Positions 18,543 through 25,967 of a stretch of 64,000 nt of DNA are shown here, piece by piece. The notes beneath the pieces are model-generated. The model made no database searches. It had not been told where the DNA came from and worked only from the letters and a program-made list of their open reading frames with translations. The DNA is from Peristeroidobacter soli (GTDB lineage: Bacteria > Pseudomonadota > Gammaproteobacteria > Steroidobacterales > Steroidobacteraceae), in contig NZ_ML142848.1 in NCBI RefSeq assembly GCF_004138485.1, forward strand, positions 1,028,640 through 1,092,639. Direction: 5' to 3'. Position 1 is the first letter of the stretch; each line of letters opens with the position of its first letter. A program made the translations under genes and the position numbers.

Positions 18543-19286
18543 TTACATGCCGCCACGGAGCAGCTGTGCCGAAGTCGCCGCATTCTCTTCGGCGGTGCGC
18601 ATCGCTTTGACTTGCAGATCGAAACGACGCGCCAGCTCGATCATGTTGACCATGGCGTCCGCCGTGTTGACGTTGCTGGATTCGAGCGAGCCGGTCGCGA
18701 GTTTCACGTTCGCATCCGGCGGCACATCGACGCCGGTGGAGCTGCGAAACAAACCGTCCTCGCCGCGAACCATGTCCGCATCCGGCGGATTCACCAGCTT
18801 GATGCGGCCGATCATCGCGGTGGTTTCCGCGCCCTGGCCCAGCGGAATGACGGAGATGGTGCCGTCGGCACCGATAGTCAGCGACGTGTTCGGCGGCACG
18901 CTGATCGGACCGCCCTCACCCATCACCTGATGGCCCGCACCGGTCAGCAACATGCCGTTCGTATCGACGCGCAGGTCGCCGGCACGCGTATAAGCCTCAC
19001 GCCCATCCTTGCCCAGCACCGCGATCCAGCCCGCGCCGTTGACACCCACGTCCAGATCGCGGCCCGTCGACATCAACGAGCCCTGCGTCGGATCCCAACC
19101 CGTGGTCGAGTTGGTCGCATAGGCGCGCGAGGTATATCCCGTCCCGGCCACGTTGCGCGTTTGAAACGCACTCATGTCGGCGCGAAAACCGGTCGTGCTC
19201 GCGTTGGCGAGGTTGTGGTTGTTCGCGGTCTGGGCGCGCAAGGTCTCCTTGGCGCCCGACATCGAGACGTACAGAAAGCGGTCCAT
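18543..19286 (-). CDS. flgF: Flagellar proximal rod protein FlgF
   Basis: 247 aa: MDRFLYVSMSGAKETLRAQT, then NNHNLANASTTGFRADMSAF; the C-terminus has SLESSNVNTADAMVNMIELA. Rod subunit, 43 nt after flgE. Confidence 0.95.
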   Translation of the reverse strand: MDRFLYVSMSGAKETLRAQTANNHNLANASTTGFRADMSAFQTRNVAGTGYTSRAYATNSTTGWDPTQGSLMSTGRDLDVGVNGAGWIAVLGKDGREAYTRAGDLRVDTNGMLLTGAGHQVMGEGGPISVPPNTSLTIGADGTISVIPLGQGAETTAMIGRIKLVNPPDADMVRGEDGLFRSSTGVDVPPDANVKLATGSLESSNVNTADAMVNMIELARRFDLQVKAMRTAEENAATSAQLLRGGM

Positions 19287-19329
19287 TAGTTACTCGATCT
19301 CACTTGCGTGAGAGTTGGCGAATATTGAC

Positions 19330-20553
19330 CTAGCGAATATTGATGATGGTCTGCGTGATCTGGTCGGCCGTCGAAATCATCTGCGAGTTGGCCTGGAAAT
19401 TACGCTGCGCCGTGATCATGTTGACCAGCTGCGCGGTGATGTCGACGTTCGACGCTTCCAGCGCGCCCGACTGAATCAGACCGAAGCCCGAGTTGCCGGC
19501 CTGGCCGTTCAACGGCTGACCCGAACCAAACGTCTGCGCCCAGGTGGTGTCGCCGAGCTGCTGCAACCCCTGCGGGTTCTGGAAGTTCGCGATCGCGACC
19601 TGACCGAGCTGCGTCGACTGACCGTTGGTGAAGCGGGCCTGCACCACGCCGGTGGAATCGATGTCGATACCGATCAGGCGGCCGGTGGTGTAACCGTCCT
19701 GCGTGATCGAGGTCATCGTGAACGTATCGCCGTACTGGGTCGTGCGGCTCAGATCCATGGTGATGTTGAGCGGCGCCGCGCCCGTCGACAGACCCGCGGC
19801 CGCGTCATAGGTCGGCAACACGAACTGGCCGTTGGCCGGCGTCGTCAGATTGCCGTTCTGGTCATACACCAGATGCTGCGTGCCGGACGGGTTGCCGTCG
19901 ATGGTCATGTGCATGTCCCATTCGTTGGTCGCCGTCTTCACGTAGTACATGCTGGCCGTGTGCGCCGCGCCGAGCGAGTCGTACACAGTCATCGAACGCG
20001 CAGTGTTGTAGCTGGTTTCATCGGACGCGCTGAACGGCGTCGTGGTCGGCACCGTCGCCGCGGACGGCAGATTGAAAATCGTCTCGACTTCCGACGTGGC
20101 GGCCGGCGAGCTCTCGCTCGTCACCAGCCGCAGATCGGTCATGGTGCTGGTGTTGAAACTGCCGTTGGCTCCCGCCGGATACACCTGCAGGCGCTGAGCC
20201 TGGCTGTTCACGACATAGCCGTCGTTGTTGGGACGGAACGCGCCGGCACGGCTGTAAACCGTGGAGCCGCCGTCGCTCAGGATGAAAAAGCCCTGGCCGC
20301 TGAGCGCCAGGTCCATGCTGTTGTTGGTGGTATTGATGTTGCCCTGGGTGAACTGCTGCGCCACCGAGGCCACCTTCACGCCGTTACCGGTCGCGTTGCG
20401 GTTGACGCCGTACGGAGAGACAGCAAACAAATCTGCGAACTCGGCGCGCGACTGCTTGAAGCCGGTGGTCGAGGAGTTGGCGATGTTGTTGGCGGTGACG
20501 TTCAAGTCCTGCTGAGCCGCATTGAGACCGCTGAGCGCGATACCGAAAGACAT
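19330..20553 (-). CDS. flgE: Flagellar hook protein FlgE
   Basis: 407 aa: GIALSGLNAAQQDLNVTANN, IANSSTTGFKQSRAEF; the C-terminus has ALEASNVDITAQLVNMITAQ, RNFQANSQMISTADQITQTI. It polymerises into the hook. There is a 154-nt gap to flgD upstream in which no sigma-54 or FliA site was found. Confidence 0.96.
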   Translation of the reverse strand: MSFGIALSGLNAAQQDLNVTANNIANSSTTGFKQSRAEFADLFAVSPYGVNRNATGNGVKVASVAQQFTQGNINTTNNSMDLALSGQGFFILSDGGSTVYSRAGAFRPNNDGYVVNSQAQRLQVYPAGANGSFNTSTMTDLRLVTSESSPAATSEVETIFNLPSAATVPTTTPFSASDETSYNTARSMTVYDSLGAAHTASMYYVKTATNEWDMHMTIDGNPSGTQHLVYDQNGNLTTPANGQFVLPTYDAAAGLSTGAAPLNITMDLSRTTQYGDTFTMTSITQDGYTTGRLIGIDIDSTGVVQARFTNGQSTQLGQVAIANFQNPQGLQQLGDTTWAQTFGSGQPLNGQAGNSGFGLIQSGALEASNVDITAQLVNMITAQRNFQANSQMISTADQITQTIINIR

Positions 20554-20707
20554 TTGAGTGACTCCTAAGACGAAAAACTACCAACCGAAATTTCGACGAC
20601 CCTGAACTCGATGACACTACCGGTCGTAAGACCAACTCAATCGAGATGCTTGGCGAAGTGTCATGATTCGGCTGCGAGAAAGTGGCAAGCCCGTTAACTG
20701 AAATCTG

Positions 20708-21382
20708 TTACTGCACGCGACGCACGTCGGCCATCGAGATCGAGCCGAGCGTCGGAGTATTCAAAGAGAGATTGTTGCCGGAGGCGTCCAGGCTGACGCT
20801 GGACACGCGTCCCGCCATCAGCACCTCGAGCGATCCGCTCTGGCCGCGCACGTTGGCGACGGCTTCGATGTCGTACGTATCCGATTCGGCCTGGGTGCCG
20901 TCGCTGCGCAGGCCGTCCCAAGTAAAGTTCTGCGTACCTTCGGCGGTCTCGAGCTGAATCTCGCGCACTACGGTGCCGGCCGAGTCGGTGATGCGCAGTT
21001 GCAAGGATGTCGTCCCGGCCGGAACGTCGACCTGGCCGCTGACCGTGCCGCCCTGGGTATGTTCGAAGCTGTCGGCCGAGGCGAGGATGTCGCGGCCGAT
21101 CATGGTCGAGCCGTTCAATGTCTGGGTCGAACGCAGCGACGCCGCCAATGTTTCCAGCGAGGTCTGCATGCCCTGCACGCCCGACACCGTGCCGAACTGC
21201 GCGAGCTGCGAGATGAACTCGGTGCCTTCCAGCGGCTTCAACGGATCCTGATTCTTCAACTGCGCCGTCATCAGCGTCAGGAACGAATCGATGCCGAGCG
21301 TCTGATCCTTCTTCTGCTTGGCCTCGGCCTCGGCCTGCGCCTGCGCGGCCCAGTTCTGGATCGGATCGGTAGCAATAGCCAT
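20708..21382 (-). CDS. flgD: Flagellar hook assembly/capping protein FlgD
   Basis: 224 aa. The N-terminal domain has LGIDSFLTLMTAQLKNQDPL, KPLEGTEFISQLAQFGTVSG; the C-terminal FlgD Ig/tudor part includes SLQLRITDSAGTVVREIQLE and FTWDGLRSDG. It scaffolds hook polymerisation and is lost from the mature hook. Confidence 0.95.
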   Translation of the reverse strand: MAIATDPIQNWAAQAQAEAEAKQKKDQTLGIDSFLTLMTAQLKNQDPLKPLEGTEFISQLAQFGTVSGVQGMQTSLETLAASLRSTQTLNGSTMIGRDILASADSFEHTQGGTVSGQVDVPAGTTSLQLRITDSAGTVVREIQLETAEGTQNFTWDGLRSDGTQAESDTYDIEAVANVRGQSGSLEVLMAGRVSSVSLDASGNNLSLNTPTLGSISMADVRRVQ

Positions 21383-21409
21383 GTCATCAACTCCGGAGAT
21401 TTCTATCTA

Positions 21410-21823
21410 TTACGAGCCGAGCCGCAACGTGGCCAGCATCATTTCCTTGGCGGTATTCATCACTTCGACGTTGTTCTGGTAGGAACGCGACGCCGAGATC
21501 ATGTCGGTCATCTCTTCGACCGTGTTCACGTTGGGCGCGTACACATAACCATTGGTGTCGGCGAGCGGATTGCCCGGCTCGTAGCGGGCGCTCGGCGCTT
21601 CCGGATTCTCGAAGATGCCTTTGACCGCCACGCCGGAGGACGACGCGTCCTTGCCGAGGCCGTTCTTGATGGCTTCGAACAACGGATGCTTGGCCTTGTA
21701 GACCTGATTCGGATCGCCGCTGACGCTGTCGGCGTTGGCGAGGTTGCTGGCGGTGGTGTTGAGGCGCACCGACTGCGCGCTCATGCCGGAGCCGGCGATG
21801 TTGAAAATGTTGAAAGAGGACAT
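21410..21823 (-). CDS. flgC: Flagellar proximal rod protein FlgC
   Basis: 137 aa: FNIAGSGMSAQSVRLNTTAS, NLANADSVSGDPNQVYKAKH; the C-terminus is YVYAPNVNTVEEMTDMISAS, RSYQNNVEVMNTAKEMMLAT. Rod subunit, 13 nt after flgB. Confidence 0.96.
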   Translation of the reverse strand: MSSFNIFNIAGSGMSAQSVRLNTTASNLANADSVSGDPNQVYKAKHPLFEAIKNGLGKDASSSGVAVKGIFENPEAPSARYEPGNPLADTNGYVYAPNVNTVEEMTDMISASRSYQNNVEVMNTAKEMMLATLRLGS

Positions 21824-21836
21824 GTGTCGTTACCTC

Positions 21837-22244
21837 TTATTGACCCGTGATGGCGGTCATCAGGCCGCGGAACTTCGAGTTCAGGAACTGCAGGGTCGCC
21901 TGATAGCGAACCGTGTTCTCGGCGAACTGGGCCTGCTCCATCTGCGCATCGACGGTGTTGCCATCGAGCGAAGGCGCGAGCGGGTTGCGGTATTTCAGTT
22001 CAGGCGCCGGCGAGCCGTTGACCATCTTGGGCCCGATGTGCCCGGCATTCGTGGTCTGCAGATGCACCCCCGGCTGCGCGTTGCCGCCTGCCTGAGCCAG
22101 CGCTGCTTTGAAATCGATGTCACGAGCGCGATAGCCGGGCGTGTCGGCATTGGCGAGGTTCGCCGCCAGCAATTCGGTCCGCTGCGAGCGCAGCGTCAGC
22201 GCCTGCGCGTGCACTCCCAGATGTTTGTCGATTGCGCTCGTCAT
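21837..22244 (-). CDS. flgB: Flagellar proximal rod protein FlgB
   Basis: 135 aa from MTSAIDKHLGVHAQALTLRS, the usual FlgB length, with RTELLAANLANADTPGYRAR and FKAALAQA. First gene of the long minus-strand flg operon. A start at 22352 is excluded because the sigma-54 promoter at 22282-22297 lies downstream of it; the leader from that promoter is about 27 nt. Confidence 0.95.
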   Translation of the reverse strand: MTSAIDKHLGVHAQALTLRSQRTELLAANLANADTPGYRARDIDFKAALAQAGGNAQPGVHLQTTNAGHIGPKMVNGSPAPELKYRNPLAPSLDGNTVDAQMEQAQFAENTVRYQATLQFLNSKFRGLMTAITGQ

Positions 22245-22281
22245 GATTGCATCCGCCAGAAAACTGTCTGCGAAAGTAGTT

Positions 22282-22297
22282 AGCAAGGCGCGTGCCA
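22282..22297 (-). promoter_or_regulatory. Sigma-54 promoter of the flgBCDEFGHIJKL operon
   Basis: Minus-strand TGGCAC-GCGCC-TTGCT: an exact -24 GG and -12 GC pair with correct spacing (consensus TGGCAC-N5-TTGCW). The predicted start is near 22271. Activation by a FleQ/FlrC-type enhancer-binding protein is inferred from family knowledge; no such gene is in the window. Confidence 0.85.
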
Positions 22298-22498
22298 CCT
22301 TCTCTCGAGCCGCGTCATTCCTCGGCTCGCCGCTGCTCGCGAGCATTAGCAAACAAAAAAGTCGCGACGTGGATCACGCGACGGTGGCAACGATTTGCCG
22401 CCCCGGCAGAGCTGAGGACACTGACACGTCGGTAATTCGCGCCGCCGACGTTGCGTCAGCTCGCGTCGCTGAGCGGAGCGTCCGGTGGCTGGCGCCGC

Positions 22499-22639
22499 GC
22501 GAGGTGACGTCCCTCCTCCCGGCACCGTGCTCCCCTGCTGCCTTCGCTATCGCTCGTCCCGTTGGTCCCGTCCCTGGGCGCACTGCTACGAAAAAGTCCC
22601 TCTTTTTCGAAGCTGCCGGAAGGAGGGACGTCACCTCGC
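22499..22639. repeat. Nested inverted-repeat element between the flgB and flgA promoters
   Basis: 25-bp arms at 22499-22523 and 22615-22639 match at 24 of 25 positions in inverted orientation (core GAGGTGACGTCCCTCCT). Between them is a second hairpin, CGAAAAAG-TCCCT-CTTTTTCG, at 22589-22609. A degenerate direct copy of the right arm (18 of 22 positions) occurs at 22719-22740. No convincing gene lies in 22298-22936. It could be a small non-autonomous repeat or a structured RNA. Confidence 0.6.
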
Positions 22640-22936
22640 ACGACGCCTATAGGTCAGTAGTAATGGCAAGCGTCCGGAGGCGCATCGCTTCAATGCCCTA
22701 TTGGTAGTAGCTGCCGTACGGAGGAAGAGACGTCACCTTGACTCCTATGGATCAGCGGCAACCGCGCCACTCCGTCCTCTTGCCAAACCTCCGGGCGAAG
22801 CAAGCAGGTCGGCGGCCGACGGGCCGCTCGACCGTCTGGCCGGTCGGGGCGTGTGCATTTCGGCGTCCGGCTGATTTGTTGGCTGCGTCACAGTTCGTAC
22901 CATCAACCCGGCGCGTTCTGGGGCGCGCACGATTTG

Positions 22937-22952
22937 TGGCATTTCACTTGCT
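22937..22952 (+). promoter_or_regulatory. Sigma-54 promoter of flgA
   Basis: TGGCAT-TTCAC-TTGCT, one mismatch from TGGCAC-N5-TTGCW with the invariant GG/GC and spacing kept. The predicted start is near 22963, only about 8 nt before the first candidate flgA ATG. Confidence 0.75.
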
Positions 22953-22970
22953 TTGTTTCAGGCAGCGTCA

Positions 22971-23711
22971 ATGAGACGACTCTCGGCGGTTTCGATAGTG
23001 AGCAGCTTTCGTTCTTATATAGGTGCCTCGATGGGCGCCATTGCAGCTCTGGCCTTCGCGGCACACGCGAACGCCGCGGGCGTGCAGACCATCGATTCGA
23101 TTCGGGCAGCGGCTGAGCAGTTCGTACGGTCTTCCCTGCCGGAAAAATCCACCAAACATTTCGTCACCGCCGGCAACCTCGATCCGCGGCTGCGGCTCGA
23201 TGAATGCGCGTCCCCGCTGGAGGCCTTCTCGCAAGGCACAGCGATGAATACCGGTCGCATGACCATCGGCGTGCGCTGCCCGTCCGCGAACCCGTGGACG
23301 ATTTATGTGCCGGTCAGCGTCGAAGTCGAAGTTTCCGTGCTGGTGCTGAGAAGGCCGCTGTCCCGGCGCTCGCGGGTCGAGCTCGCCGATGTCGAGCCGC
23401 AGGTCCGTCGCCTGCCCGGGCTGGCGTCAGTCTTCATCAACGACGTGGGCAGCCTGCAGGGCCATCGCCTGAAGCGGTCGCTGCCCGTCGGCACTGCGCT
23501 GACGGTCGAGATGCTCCAGCCGGACGTGCTGGTTCGTCGGGGTCAACAGGTCACGTTGATTGCCGCTAACAGCAGTGTGCAGATTCGCGCCCAGGGCCAG
23601 GCGCTCACCGAGGGCGCCGTCGACGAGCGCGTGCGGGTCCAGAATGTGAGCTCGCTCAAGGTTGTGGAAGGTGTAGTGGAAAGTGATGGAGTTGTCAGGG
23701 TCGGGCTGTGA
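22971..23711 (+). CDS. flgA: Flagellar P-ring assembly chaperone FlgA
   Basis: 246 aa from ATG 22971 (MRRLSAVSIVSSF...), with a signal peptide ending near AAHANA. The SAF-type C-terminal half contains RRPLSRRSRVELADVEPQVR, VGTALTVEMLQPDVLVRRGQ and VTLIAANSSVQIRAQGQALT. It assists FlgI polymerisation in the periplasm. Alternative starts are GTG 22998 (after GGCGG) and ATG 23031; the closeness of the promoter makes the GTG start plausible. Divergent from flgB, as is common in this group. Confidence 0.9.
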   Translation: MRRLSAVSIVSSFRSYIGASMGAIAALAFAAHANAAGVQTIDSIRAAAEQFVRSSLPEKSTKHFVTAGNLDPRLRLDECASPLEAFSQGTAMNTGRMTIGVRCPSANPWTIYVPVSVEVEVSVLVLRRPLSRRSRVELADVEPQVRRLPGLASVFINDVGSLQGHRLKRSLPVGTALTVEMLQPDVLVRRGQQVTLIAANSSVQIRAQGQALTEGAVDERVRVQNVSSLKVVEGVVESDGVVRVGL

Positions 23712-23966
23712 AAAACCGCGCGAAACCGCGGCGGCTTTCTGACACTGGGGTTTTCCCTGCGTCGCGAAACGGCGCCAGATTTGTCAGAAGCTGGCCGAGT
23801 GTGCCGCGAGTCCCAGAAACTCCCGGTGAAAACGAGTTTTGTGTCGCTGCTGACGGGTTACAGGAGTGTGCCGAGCCGAGTTGATTTGACCTATTGTCAC
23901 GCCGGGTTTTCGCGCACTTGAGTGAATCCCCTAAGGCACCTCTGAGGCCGTGACCGATGAGGGTGC

Positions 23967-23993
23967 TAAAGTTCTCAGAATTGCGGCCGTTAC
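23967..23993 (+). promoter_or_regulatory. FliA (sigma-28) promoter of flgM
   Basis: TAAAGTTC, 11 nt, GCCGTTAC, nearly the sigma-28 consensus. The predicted start near 24001 gives a leader of about 45 nt. The remainder of the 334-nt gap 23712-24045 shows no gene. Transcription of the anti-sigma-28 gene by FliA is the classic feedback loop. Confidence 0.82.
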
Positions 23994-24045
23994 CCTCTTC
24001 GAGCGGTGCGACGTTGTTGTCGAAAGCCGCAACCGGAGAAAGGAC

Positions 24046-24360
24046 GTGACTACCAAAATCACTGGCTATCAGAACACCCCCGTACAGGTGGGCACCGATA
24101 AGTCGGTGTCGCGCGTGAAGGATGGTGCTGCGAGCTCCGCCGAAGTGGCGAGCAAGCCGGCCAACCCCGTGCAGATCACTGACCAGGCCCGCCAGCTGGC
24201 GGCGCTGGAGCAGACAGTGAACAGCGTCCCGGTGGTGAACGAGGCGAAAGTCGCGCGCATCCGCCAGGCGATCGAAGACGGTAGTTACCAGGTGGTGCCG
24301 GAGCGCATCGCCGACAAGCTGCTCCGCATGGATCGCGATTTAGGCGCAGTGCAGAGCTGA
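24046..24360 (+). CDS. flgM: Anti-sigma-28 factor FlgM
   Basis: 104 aa from the GTG at 24046, preceded by GGAGAAAGG. The conserved C-terminal FliA-binding part is [36 protein letters not shown]. FlgM holds FliA inactive until the hook is complete and is then exported. The upstream ATG at 23950 is excluded because the FliA promoter lies inside that extension. Confidence 0.93.
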   Translation: MTTKITGYQNTPVQVGTDKSVSRVKDGAASSAEVASKPANPVQITDQARQLAALEQTVNSVPVVNEAKVARIRQAIEDGSYQVVPERIADKLLRMDRDLGAVQS

Positions 24361-24397
24361 AGCGGAGTGTTTCAGATATAGACGAGGAGTGAGATTC

Positions 24398-24883
24398 GTG
24401 GATCCGGTTGTCTGTCGCGATACGCTCGACAAGTTGATCGCCGAAGAATCGAGCACGCTGGACCAGCTGCATCAGCTGCTCGAGCGTGAGCATGAATTTC
24501 TGGTCGCCAACGACGTGGACGCGCTGGAGCGCGCCGGTCATGCGCGTCAGAACTGCATCGGTACGCTGATGCGTATCGAAGACGACCGCAAGGCATTGTG
24601 TCGGGCACTGAACGTGCCGACCGACAATCACGGTCTCGATCGCGTCCTGGCGTGGTGCGATCCCACCAAACAATTGCGTCGTCGCTGGAAAGAACTCGGC
24701 GAACGCGCCGACCGCTGCCGGACTGCCAATGATCGCAACGGCGCCCTGGTCACTGCGCGCATGAGTCGCGTGCAAGGCTTGTTGGACATCGTCACGGGTC
24801 GCGCCGGTCAGCCCAAGACTTACGGCCGCCAGGGCGCTTTCCAGAATCAGCCGCGCACCGGCCGCGTCATCGTCTCTGTCTGA
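24398..24883 (+). CDS. flgN: Flagellar FlgK/FlgL chaperone FlgN
   Basis: 161 aa from GTG 24398, with GAGGAG 8 nt upstream (an in-frame GTG at 24389 sits on that site). Helical: LDKLIAEESSTLDQLHQLLE, REHEFLVANDVDALERAG. FlgN escorts the hook-associated proteins FlgK and FlgL. Directly behind flgM, the standard arrangement. Confidence 0.85.
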   Translation: MDPVVCRDTLDKLIAEESSTLDQLHQLLEREHEFLVANDVDALERAGHARQNCIGTLMRIEDDRKALCRALNVPTDNHGLDRVLAWCDPTKQLRRRWKELGERADRCRTANDRNGALVTARMSRVQGLLDIVTGRAGQPKTYGRQGAFQNQPRTGRVIVSV

Positions 24884-24890
24884 TCCTGAA

Positions 24891-24919
24891 ATCACCGGCC
24901 GCGCCCGCGGCCAGGTGAT
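24891..24919. terminator. Bidirectional terminator between flgN and a convergent small gene
   Basis: ATCACC + GGCCGCG pairs with CGCGGCC + GGTGAT around a CC loop, with one bulged A, followed by GTTTCCTC on the plus strand. It sits between two convergent stop codons. Confidence 0.65.
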
Positions 24920-24925
24920 GTTTCC

Positions 24926-25228
24926 TCATCCGTTCAGTTGATTCAGGTCGACGGCTCTCTCGGGAGCCGGCGGCCTGTCGCTATTTGCAACGACGTCGCC
25001 GAGCCGCAGCAGGATGCTCGCGGTGAGCTTACTGCCCTCCTCTTTCACCATGCGCGAGACCGCCAGGTTCAACAGCGCATTGGCGATGTATTCCCGCTGC
25101 GCCATCGGCACGTCGCGCAGCGAGCTCTGAATCCGATGCATCACCGATTGCAGCTGCGCCACTTCCACGCCGCGATCGTCATCGGTCATTACACGAGTCA
25201 AACAACGGCGGGACACGACTGCGTTCAT
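24926..25228 (-). CDS. Small hypothetical protein
   Basis: 100 aa from MNAVVSRRCLTRV, preceded by CGGAG at a normal distance; an internal Met (25189) lacks a Shine-Dalgarno. Mostly helical (VEVAQLQSVMHRIQSSLRDV, REYIANALLNLAVSRMVKEE) with an acidic/proline tail. No family recognised. It is 17 nt behind the small membrane-protein gene at 25246 and converges on flgN. Confidence 0.65.
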   Translation of the reverse strand: MNAVVSRRCLTRVMTDDDRGVEVAQLQSVMHRIQSSLRDVPMAQREYIANALLNLAVSRMVKEEGSKLTASILLRLGDVVANSDRPPAPERAVDLNQLNG

Positions 25229-25245
25229 CACTAGGCTCCGTTGAC

Positions 25246-25440
25246 TCAGGACACGAAATGCAGCGCCTCGACCCAGGCTCGCACACCGACAATCGCGGCG
25301 AGCACGGCGCTGACCAGAGAAGGGAAAGCAGGCAGAGGCACGCGCAACCAGCGTTGACGCGGCGAGGCGGAATAAACGAGCGCGGCGGCCAGCATCCAGG
25401 TGGCGAGCGCAAAGATCAGCATCCAAACATCCGTTGGCAC
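25246..25440 (-). CDS. Small two-helix membrane protein
   Basis: 64 aa with two hydrophobic segments (MLIFALATWMLAAALVYSAS and SLVSAVLAAIVGVRAWVEAL) split by a basic loop (PRQRWLR). GAGG lies 7 nt before the ATG, and the frame runs cleanly into the next gene at 24926-25228, so the pair is probably an operon. No family recognised with certainty. Confidence 0.6.
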   Translation of the reverse strand: MPTDVWMLIFALATWMLAAALVYSASPRQRWLRVPLPAFPSLVSAVLAAIVGVRAWVEALHFVS

Positions 25441-25593
25441 AGCGACCTCGACTACGCCGATGTTTGTTTATTCGGCGGCGCGATGTGAAGGAGCTGGCTG
25501 CGCCGCTCTCGGGGGAGGAGGCAACGGCGCTGGCGGGCGAGATCGCATCGCCCTTCGGGCTCGCGATCGATTCATTTCAGGAACAAGCTCACC

Positions 25594-25611
25594 TGAGTCC
25601 CGAAGGACTCA
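25594..25611. repeat. Short hairpin downstream of hemP
   Basis: TGAGTCC-CGAA-GGACTCA, a 7-bp stem with a stable GNRA-like loop, in a gene-free stretch (25441-25674). Possible secondary terminator; nothing else is visible there. Confidence 0.35.
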
Positions 25612-25650
25612 CGTGACCGGGCGATCCAGCACTGAGTCCCGCGGAACCCG

Positions 25651-25678
25651 GTGACCGATCGCTTCAGCGAGCGGTCAC
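25651..25678 (-). terminator. Stem-loop at the 3' end of hemP
   Basis: GTGACCG-A-TCGCT-TC-AGCGA-G-CGGTCAC: a 12-bp interrupted stem that includes the hemP stop codon. It lacks a T tract, so it may stabilise the message rather than terminate. Confidence 0.5.
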
Positions 25679-25875
25679 TTCGTGAGAATCAACTTGTTAC
25701 TGTGAGTCACACGCAGACGGTAATAACCGCCGCTGTGCTCGATCAGGATTTCCCGCGCCTTGCCGAAGAGCTCTTCGGAACGCAGTAAAGGAATCGCCGG
25801 CAAACGAGCAAGCTCGGTGGCCGGCGATCGAACCTCCGCTGGGCGGAGAGGGGTTTTGGATTGTGTGTGCAGCAT
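25675..25875 (-). CDS. hemP: Hemin uptake protein HemP
   Basis: 66 aa. The C-terminal half is the HemP signature: SEELFGKAREILIEHSGGYY then RLRVTHSNKLILTK. HemP proteins are small, iron-regulated and needed for full haem uptake in several proteobacteria, probably acting on expression of the haem receptor. Here no haem receptor is adjacent. A Fur box lies 11 nt upstream of the only ATG and no Shine-Dalgarno is visible. The N-terminal 30 residues are unconserved and Pro/Ala-rich. Confidence 0.9.
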   Translation of the reverse strand: MLHTQSKTPLRPAEVRSPATELARLPAIPLLRSEELFGKAREILIEHSGGYYRLRVTHSNKLILTK

Positions 25876-25885
25876 GGATGCAAAT

Positions 25886-25904
25886 GATAATGACTCTCAT
25901 TAAT
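25886..25904 (-). promoter_or_regulatory. Fur box upstream of hemP
   Basis: GATAATGACTCTCATTAAT matches the 19-bp Fur consensus at 14 positions, including GATAATGA and TCATTA. On the minus strand a TTGCAC -35 (25911-25906), a 16-nt spacer and a TATCAT -10 run through this site, so Fur binding would block the polymerase. Confidence 0.8.
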
Positions 25905-25967
25905 AGTGCAAGCGTCTATTGGACTTTTTTTGATCCGTGCCGTTTTGTACCTATGCCAGCGGCTGGC

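Noticed and set aside
20554-20707. Extra sigma-54 or FliA promoter for flgE
   Set aside because: No TGGC-N-TTGC pair or FliA motif with correct spacing on the minus strand; only a short GGTC-GTAA-GACC hairpin.
22374-22974. Several short open frames (Arg/Ser-rich) in the flgB-flgA gap
   Set aside because: They arise from the inverted repeat, lack ribosome-binding sites and have no recognisable similarity.
23950-24045. N-terminal extension of FlgM from ATG 23950
   Set aside because: The FliA promoter at 23967-23993 lies within it, and the GTG at 24046 has a strong Shine-Dalgarno.
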